64,000 nt of DNA from Bradyrhizobium commune (GTDB lineage Bacteria > Pseudomonadota > Alphaproteobacteria > Rhizobiales > Xanthobacteraceae): assembly GCF_015624505.1 (NCBI RefSeq), contig NZ_CP061379.1:496001-560000 (forward strand). Direction: 5' to 3'. Below, piece by piece: positions 58,568-64,000 of this stretch (its first letter is position 1; each line of letters starts with the position of its first letter). Both the position numbers and the translations under genes were made by a program. The notes below the pieces were generated by a model. That model was not told where the DNA came from. It saw only the letters and a list, made by a program, of their open reading frames with translations, and did not search any database.

Positions 58568-59902
58568 ATGTCGATTGAGACCGCCGCCATCGCGCGCAGC
58601 CGGGGCATGACGAGCGAGGAACGCAAGGTTGTCATCGCCACGCTCGTGGGCACCACGATCGAATGGTATGATTTCTTCATCTATGCCCAGGCCGCGGGTC
58701 TCGTCTTTGGCAGCCTGTTCTTTGCGCCGATGAATCAGAACGATCCGCTACTGGCGCAAATCGTGTCGTTTGCGACGCTCGGCCTGTCGTTCTTGTTTCG
58801 GCCGCTCGGCGCCATCGTCTGCGGCCACCTTGGCGATAAATTCGGCCGCCGGAACGTGCTGGTCGGGACGCTGGTGCTGATGGGCGTGGCCACCGCGATG
58901 GTCGGCGTGTTGCCGACTTATGGACAGATCGGTGCATTGGCGCCGGCGCTTCTGATCTTGCTGCGTATCCTCCAGGGATTTTCCGCCGGGGGCGAATGGG
59001 GCGGGGCGGCGTTGATGGCGGTCGAATCCGCGCCCGTCGACCGGCGAAGCTTCTTCGGCGTGTTCCCGCAGATCGGAACGCCGATCGGCATGATGATCGC
59101 GACCGGCGTGTTGTGGCTCCTGACGTCGACGCTCGGCAAGCAGGCAATGATGGATTGGGGATGGCGCATTCCGTTCTTGATATCGATCTTTCTGATCGTC
59201 GTGGGCGTCGTGATCCGCCGCACGGTCGAGGAGTCGCCGGTGTTTCAGGCGATGCATCGCCGCCACAGGGAATCCTCGGCACCGCTTGCGGAGCTGTTTC
59301 GCGGCAATGCCCGGGACATCATCCGCACTGCGCTGATTTTCATGGCCAACAACGCCGCCGGCTACATCCTGATCGCCTTCATGATCAGCTATGGCGCCAA
59401 CACGCTGAAGCTTCCTTCGGACCAGCTTCTGCTCGCGAGCGTGCTCGCCGCCGCAAGCTGGCTCATTTTTACGCTGATCGGCGGCGTGCTCGGCGACAGG
59501 ATTGGCCGCGTGCGCTGCTTCCAGATCGGTTACGTACTTCTCGCCCTATGGGCGGTGCCGATGTGGCTCCTGATCGACAGTAAGGATGTCCTGCTGTTCC
59601 TTGTCGCCGGAGTCGGTCTAACGATCGCGCTCGGGCTTTCCTATGGCCCGCAGGCGGCGCTCTATGCCGAGATGTTTCCGGCAAAAGTGCGCTACTCCGG
59701 CGTCTCGATCGGCTATGCTCTCGGCGCCATCCTTGGCGGCGCGTTTGCGCCGATGATCGCGCAATGGATCATCGCGAGTACTGGCCAGTCCTGGCGCATC
59801 GGCGCATACATCGCGGTGTTGTCGCTGATCTCGCTGATCGCGGTCTCGACCGTAAAGGATCCGCAGGGGGTCGACCTCCATGTGCGCGACGCGGGTTCGT
59901 GA
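58568..59902 (+). CDS. MFS transporter, metabolite:H+ symporter (MHS) family
   Basis: The 444-residue protein has twelve membrane segments, the MHS signatures VGTTIEWYDFFIY and GHLGDKFGRRNVLV, and FSAGGEWGGAALM in the fifth helix region. MHS carriers bring in organic acids such as shikimate, dicarboxylates, alpha-ketoglutarate or aromatic acids with protons. The substrate is not identifiable here, although an aromatic or organic acid would fit the neighbouring catabolic genes. The GGAGGG site places the start at ATG 58568 rather than 58565. Confidence 0.92.
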   Translation: MSIETAAIARSRGMTSEERKVVIATLVGTTIEWYDFFIYAQAAGLVFGSLFFAPMNQNDPLLAQIVSFATLGLSFLFRPLGAIVCGHLGDKFGRRNVLVGTLVLMGVATAMVGVLPTYGQIGALAPALLILLRILQGFSAGGEWGGAALMAVESAPVDRRSFFGVFPQIGTPIGMMIATGVLWLLTSTLGKQAMMDWGWRIPFLISIFLIVVGVVIRRTVEESPVFQAMHRRHRESSAPLAELFRGNARDIIRTALIFMANNAAGYILIAFMISYGANTLKLPSDQLLLASVLAAASWLIFTLIGGVLGDRIGRVRCFQIGYVLLALWAVPMWLLIDSKDVLLFLVAGVGLTIALGLSYGPQAALYAEMFPAKVRYSGVSIGYALGAILGGAFAPMIAQWIIASTGQSWRIGAYIAVLSLISLIAVSTVKDPQGVDLHVRDAGS

Positions 59903-59942
59903 CGCGAAGGATGGGCGTTCACTGCTCGCCATGACGCTGGCA

Positions 59943-61055
59943 CTACGGCCTCGGCTTCCACTCCCGCAGCACTGCCTCAATCTCCGCCGCCTCCGGCTCG
60001 CGCACCGCCGACGGCGTGCGCGAGAACCTTGGCGCCGGCGCAGGCTGCTTCACGCCATGGCGTTCGAGGAAGACGTTGCGGGCGACCATGTGCGGATGCT
60101 CGGTCGCTTCTGACATGGTCAGGACCGGCGCGAAGCAGATGTCGGTGCCTTCCATGATCTTGCACCAGTCTTCGCGGGTCTTGCTCTTGAACACGGCTTG
60201 CAGCTTCTGCTTCAGCGCCGGCCAGGCCTTGCGGTCCATCTGCGCGTCGAAATCGGCGTCGGTCAGGCCTGCGTGTTCGCGCAGCAGCGCGTAGAACTGC
60301 GGCTCGATCGAGCCAATCGAAACGAAGTGCCCGCAGGCGCATTCATAGACGCCGTAGAAATGCGCGCCGCCGTCGAGGAAGTTCTGCACGCGGCCTTCGG
60401 TCCAGCGGCCGATCGTGGTCATGTCGAAGAAGAACGACATCAGCGATGCCGCGCCGTCGCACATCGCGGCGTCGACGACCTGGCCCTTGCCGGATCTCGA
60501 GGCTTCCAGCAGCGCCGCGAGCACGCCGACGACGAGATAGAGCGCGCCGCCGCCGAAATCGCCGACCAGGTTGAGCGGCGGCACCGGCGCTTCCTTGGTA
60601 CCGATCGCAGCGAGTGCGCCGGTGATGGAGATGTAGTTGATGTCATGGCCGGCGGCATTCGCCAGCGGGCCTTCCTGGCCCCAGCCGGTCATGCGGCCGT
60701 AGACGAGCTTTGGATTGCGCGCCAGCACGACGTCCGGGCCGAGACCCAGGCGTTCCATCACGCCGGGACGAAAGCCCTCGACCAATGCATCGGCATTGGC
60801 GAGCAGGTCGAGCACTTCAGCAATTGCGGCCTTGTCCTTGAGATCGAGCTCGATCACCTTGCGGCCGCGACCCGCCACCGACGTCACGCTCTTCTTCGCG
60901 CCGACGCGGTCGAGCGTGACGACATCGGCGCCCATGTCGGCCAGCATCATGCAGGCGAACGGGCCGGGACCGATGCCGGCGAATTCGACGACGCGGAAGC
61001 CTGAAAGGGGACCGGAGGTGCGAAGAGAAGCGCCGGGGGCTGTTTTGTCGAGCAC
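59943..61055 (-). CDS. CaiB/BaiF CoA-transferase family protein (alpha-methylacyl-CoA racemase-like)
   Basis: The 370-residue family III CoA-transferase has [20 protein letters not shown] at the N-terminus, [16 protein letters not shown], and [13 protein letters not shown] with D138. That arrangement is typical of alpha-methylacyl-CoA racemases, which invert the 2-methyl centre of branched acyl-CoAs before beta-oxidation. The GTG start has AGGA nine bases upstream. It is convergent with the MFS gene and read in the same direction as the Cox/Cut-type genes to the right. Transferase rather than racemase activity cannot be excluded. Confidence 0.9.
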   Translation of the reverse strand: MLDKTAPGASLRTSGPLSGFRVVEFAGIGPGPFACMMLADMGADVVTLDRVGAKKSVTSVAGRGRKVIELDLKDKAAIAEVLDLLANADALVEGFRPGVMERLGLGPDVVLARNPKLVYGRMTGWGQEGPLANAAGHDINYISITGALAAIGTKEAPVPPLNLVGDFGGGALYLVVGVLAALLEASRSGKGQVVDAAMCDGAASLMSFFFDMTTIGRWTEGRVQNFLDGGAHFYGVYECACGHFVSIGSIEPQFYALLREHAGLTDADFDAQMDRKAWPALKQKLQAVFKSKTREDWCKIMEGTDICFAPVLTMSEATEHPHMVARNVFLERHGVKQPAPAPRFSRTPSAVREPEAAEIEAVLREWKPRP

Positions 61056-61253
61056 GTTGTTGTTTCCTCGGGTCGCGGGCGAGTTGTCGATGAACCGGCA
61101 AGCGCCCGGGACGTTCCTCTGTGGGGCGAGTTAATTGGCTGATTAACTTCTCCCGCCTTCACGCCAGCGAGGCAAGCGGTTTTCATGCCGCATGGACAAA
61201 AATAAAGCGGCGCGCATTGCTGCGCGCCGCGAAAGATTTGTGTTCAGGCGCTA

Positions 61254-62051
61254 TCAGGCGGAAGCAACTGCGCGCTGCGCCATCACCTTGATGAGATTGG
61301 CACGGTACTCCGCAGAGCCGTGGATGTCGGCCAGTAACCCGCTCGCCGAAATATTCACGCTGTCGACCGCCGACGGCGACCAATTCGCCTTCAGCGCGGC
61401 TTCGATCGCGCCAACCCGCATCACGCCGCTCTGCGACGCGCCGGTTGCGGCCACGCGAATCTCGCCAGACTTCGTCTGTGCGACGAACACGGCGGTGAGC
61501 GCGAAACGTGAGGCCGGGTGCCGCATCTTGGCGTAGCCAGCTTTTGCCGGAACCGGGAACGATACCGCGGTGATGATCTCGCCGTCTTCAAGCGCGGTGG
61601 TGAACAGGCCCTTGAAGAAATCATCCGCCGAGATCGACCGCTTGTTGGTCTTCACGGTGGCGCCGAGCGCGAGCAGCGCGGCCGGATAATCCGCGGCGGG
61701 ATCGTTGTTGGCGATCGAGCCGCCGATCGTGCCGCGATAACGCACGGCGGGATCGCCGATCAGCGACGCCAGATAGGCGAGCGCAGGGATCGCCTTCTTT
61801 GCGGCATCGCTGGTCGCGACGTCGTAATGCGGCGTTGCGGCCTTGATAGTTAGCGTGTCACCGGAGGCCTCGACGCCAACCAGGTCCTTGATCTTGGCGA
61901 GATCGATGACGTCGGAGGGGCTCGCAAGGCGCTGCTTCATCACCGGAAGCAGCGTCTGGCCGCCGGCGAGGAACTTTGCTTCGCTGCCCTTGGCGAACAG
62001 GCTTGCCGCTTCGTCGACCGAGGAAGCGCGATGATATGTGGTCTGATACAT
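61254..62051 (-). CDS. FAD-binding medium subunit of a xanthine dehydrogenase/CO dehydrogenase-type enzyme
   Basis: The 265-residue subunit has two FAD-binding motifs, FLAGGQTLLPVMKQRL and TIGGSIANNDPAADYPAALLAL, as in CoxM/CutM proteins. It passes electrons from the molybdopterin subunit to the iron-sulphur subunit. The ATG at 62051 follows a GAGAGGGAG site. It lies 15 bp downstream of the large-subunit stop, so both are in one operon. The small [2Fe-2S] subunit is not in this part and may lie beyond the window. Confidence 0.93.
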   Translation of the reverse strand: MYQTTYHRASSVDEAASLFAKGSEAKFLAGGQTLLPVMKQRLASPSDVIDLAKIKDLVGVEASGDTLTIKAATPHYDVATSDAAKKAIPALAYLASLIGDPAVRYRGTIGGSIANNDPAADYPAALLALGATVKTNKRSISADDFFKGLFTTALEDGEIITAVSFPVPAKAGYAKMRHPASRFALTAVFVAQTKSGEIRVAATGASQSGVMRVGAIEAALKANWSPSAVDSVNISASGLLADIHGSAEYRANLIKVMAQRAVASA

Positions 62052-62066
62052 CTTCGTTGCTCCCTC

Positions 62067-64000
62067 TCAAGCCGCGTGGATCGTGCGCCACACCCGGTCC
62101 GGGGTCGCGGGCATTTCCAGATTGTTCTTGCCGATCGCATCCGTGATCGCGTTGATCACGGCCGCCGACGCCCCGATCGCGCCGGCCTCACCGCAACCCT
62201 TGATGCCCAAGGGATTGCCCGGGCACAGCGTCGTGGTGTGGGAGAGGTTGAACGACGGCAAATCGTCGGCGCGCGGCATGGAGTAATCCATGAACGAGGC
62301 CGTGACCGGCTGGCCGTTGGCATCGTAGATCGCGTGCTCGAGCAGCGCCTGGCCAATCCCTTGGGCGAGGCCGCCATGGACCTGGCCCTCGACGATCATC
62401 GGGTTGATCAGCCGGCCGAAATCGTCGGCCGCGACGAAGTTGACGAAGCTCGTTTTGCCGGTGCCGGGATCGACCTCGAGCTCGCAGATATAGGCGCCGG
62501 CCGGGAAGGTGAAGTTGGAGGGGTCGTAGAAGGCGCTTTCCTTCAGGCCCGGCTCCATCCCGTCAGGCAGATTGTGCGCGGTATAGGCGGCGAGCGCGAC
62601 CATCGGGAAGGCGATCGCCTTGTCGGTGCCAGCGACCTTGAACTCGCCATTCTCGATGACGATGTCGCCCTCGGACGCCTCCAGCGCATGCGCCGCGATC
62701 TTCTTGGCCTTGGATTCCATCTTCTCCATCGCCTTCAGGATCGCGGTGAGACCGACGGCCGCGGAGCGCGAGCCATAGGTGCCCATGCCGAACTGCACCT
62801 TGTCGGTGTCGCCATGGACGATCGAGACCTGGCTGATCGGAACGCCCAGGCGCTCCGCGACGAGCTGGCAGAACGTGGTCTCGTGGCCCTGGCCGTGGCT
62901 GTGCGAGCCGGTCAGGATCTCGATGGTGCCGACCGGGTTGACGCGCACCTCGGCCGATTCCCACAGGCCGACGCCGGCACCTAAGCTGCCGACCGCCTTC
63001 GACGGTGCGATGCCGCAGGCCTCGATGTAGCAGGACACGCCGATGCCGCGCAGCTTGCCCTGTGACTTCGCCTGCGCCTTGCGAGCTGCAAAGCCGGCAT
63101 AGTCGATCGCCTTCATTGCGGCATCGAGCGAGGCATTAAAGTCGCCGGTGTCATAGGCCATGATCACCGGCGTCTGGTGCGGGAACTCTGTGATGAAGTT
63201 GCTCCGGCGCAGCGCGGCCGGATCGACCTTGAGCTGCCGCGCCGCCGTCTCCATCAGACGTTCGATCAGGTAGCTGGCCTCAGGCCGGCCCGCGCCGCGA
63301 TAGGCGTCGACCGGCGTGGTGTTGGTGTAGACGCCGACCACCTCGGCATGGATCGCCGGGATGTTGTACTGACCCGACAGCAGCGTCGCGTAGAGATAGG
63401 TCGGCACCGACGACGAGAACAGCGACATATAGGCGCCGAAATTGGCGTAGGTTTTGACCTTCAGCCCGGTGATCCTGTTGTTGGCGTCGAACGCCATCTC
63501 GGCATGGGTGACGTGGTCGCGGCCATGCGCGTCGGTGAGGAAGGCCTCGGTGCGGTCGCCGGTCCATTTCACCGGGCGGCCGACCTTCTTCGAGGCCCAC
63601 AGCGCCACCATCTCTTCCGGATAGATGAAGATCTTCGAGCCGAAACCGCCGCCGACGTCGGGGGCGATCACGCGCAGCTTGTGCTCGGGGGCGATGTTGT
63701 AGAACGCCGACAGCACCAGGCGGGCGACGTGCGGGTTTTGCGAGGTCGTATAGAGCGTGAAGTGCTCTTCCGCTTGGTCGTAATCGGCGATCGCCGCGCG
63801 CGGCTCCATCGCGTTCGGGGCGAGGCGGTTGTTGGTGACGTCGAGCTTGACGACATTGGCGGCCTTGGCGAAGGCGGCATCGGTGGCAGCCTCGTCGCCG
63901 ATCACCCAGTCATAGACCTGGTTGCCGGGCGCTTCCGGGTGCAGCTGCGGCGCGCCGGATTTGATCGCGGCGTGAATGTCGGCGACCGCCGGCAGCTCTT
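62067..64000 (-). CDS. Molybdopterin-binding large subunit of a xanthine/CO/aldehyde dehydrogenase-type enzyme, 3' part
   Basis: The visible C-terminal 644 residues include [16 protein letters not shown], the molybdenum-cofactor region [37 protein letters not shown] and the terminal GCGEAGAIG with the active-site glutamate. These are signatures of the CoxL/CutL family. The frame runs through the right window edge ([20 protein letters not shown] is already in frame), so the N-terminus is missing. The YRGAGRPE motif, rather than the AYRCSFR loop of true form-I CO dehydrogenase, suggests a different substrate such as an aldehyde or N-heterocycle. Confidence 0.93.
   Translation of the reverse strand, partial: ELPAVADIHAAIKSGAPQLHPEAPGNQVYDWVIGDEAATDAAFAKAANVVKLDVTNNRLAPNAMEPRAAIADYDQAEEHFTLYTTSQNPHVARLVLSAFYNIAPEHKLRVIAPDVGGGFGSKIFIYPEEMVALWASKKVGRPVKWTGDRTEAFLTDAHGRDHVTHAEMAFDANNRITGLKVKTYANFGAYMSLFSSSVPTYLYATLLSGQYNIPAIHAEVVGVYTNTTPVDAYRGAGRPEASYLIERLMETAARQLKVDPAALRRSNFITEFPHQTPVIMAYDTGDFNASLDAAMKAIDYAGFAARKAQAKSQGKLRGIGVSCYIEACGIAPSKAVGSLGAGVGLWESAEVRVNPVGTIEILTGSHSHGQGHETTFCQLVAERLGVPISQVSIVHGDTDKVQFGMGTYGSRSAAVGLTAILKAMEKMESKAKKIAAHALEASEGDIVIENGEFKVAGTDKAIAFPMVALAAYTAHNLPDGMEPGLKESAFYDPSNFTFPAGAYICELEVDPGTGKTSFVNFVAADDFGRLINPMIVEGQVHGGLAQGIGQALLEHAIYDANGQPVTASFMDYSMPRADDLPSFNLSHTTTLCPGNPLGIKGCGEAGAIGASAAVINAITDAIGKNNLEMPATPDRVWRTIHAA

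Noticed and set aside
62067..64000. True form-I carbon monoxide dehydrogenase (coxL)
   Set aside because: The active-site loop of form-I enzymes (AYRCSFR) is not seen. The sequence has YRGAGRPE, as in the broader xanthine/aldehyde dehydrogenase group.
1..64000. CRISPR arrays, tRNA or rRNA genes, prophage or replication origin
   Set aside because: I found no regularly spaced repeats with unique spacers, no tRNA cloverleaf or rRNA sequence, and no phage structural or replication genes in the window.

Overview
The window is high-GC alphaproteobacterial chromosome, most probably Bradyrhizobium or a close relative. That placement is an inference from gene content (a tyrosine/homogentisate catabolic cluster with a DUF2783 gene, Cox/Cut-type molybdenum hydroxylase genes, an EcfG-type promoter) and from several families of palindromic intergenic repeats typical of the group. 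It was not checked against a database. Genes are dense, run on both strands, and many are coupled by 1-4 nt overlaps. I see no tRNA, rRNA, CRISPR array or prophage.

Layout. 0-8 kb: the 5' part of an S9 oligopeptidase (cut by the window edge), a coupled MBOAT acyltransferase/SGNH-like pair, a PLP aminotransferase, a secreted nuclease-like protein, and an unrecognised 575-residue protein with a terpene-cyclase-like DxDTTA motif. 8-17.6 kb: a caspase-fold protein lacking both catalytic residues, then two identical 1,502-bp IS701-type elements in direct orientation, each inside its own hairpin repeat. Between the IS copies lie an orphan RND adaptor, a periplasmic lactonase/beta-propeller protein, very small membrane-protein genes (one behind a consensus EcfG promoter) and a chemoreceptor. 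17.7-29.2 kb: a TetR/EamA exporter pair with matching operators, two SDR genes divergent from a winged-helix/TPR regulator, a GGDEF-EAL protein, and envelope proteins (LysM, LTXXQ-like).

29.3-35.7 kb: a complete type I restriction-modification operon in the order hsdR-hsdS-antitoxin-toxin-hsdM. An AbrB/PIN toxin-antitoxin pair sits inside it, and the toxin stop overlaps the hsdM start. 35.9-49.3 kb: a membrane adenylate/guanylate cyclase, an AsmA protein, a CRP-family activator with a CRP-type site in its own upstream region, an RND efflux pair, an OmpA-like protein, a second catalytically dead caspase-like protein fused to TPRs, and an AHL-lactonase-like hydrolase with a perfect CRP palindrome upstream. 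Cyclase, CRP and CRP sites together suggest a local cAMP-responsive circuit.

49.4-57.9 kb: tyrosine catabolism, with hppD under a divergent Lrp/AsnC regulator, and hmgA and fahA downstream of a MarR-regulated flavin hydroxylase, DUF2783 protein and atypical metallo-beta-lactamase-fold protein. No maleylacetoacetate isomerase gene is present here. 58-64 kb: an NTF2-like secreted protein, an MHS-family transporter, an alpha-methylacyl-CoA racemase-type CoA transferase, and the FAD and molybdopterin subunits of a Cox/Cut-type dehydrogenase (the latter cut by the window edge).
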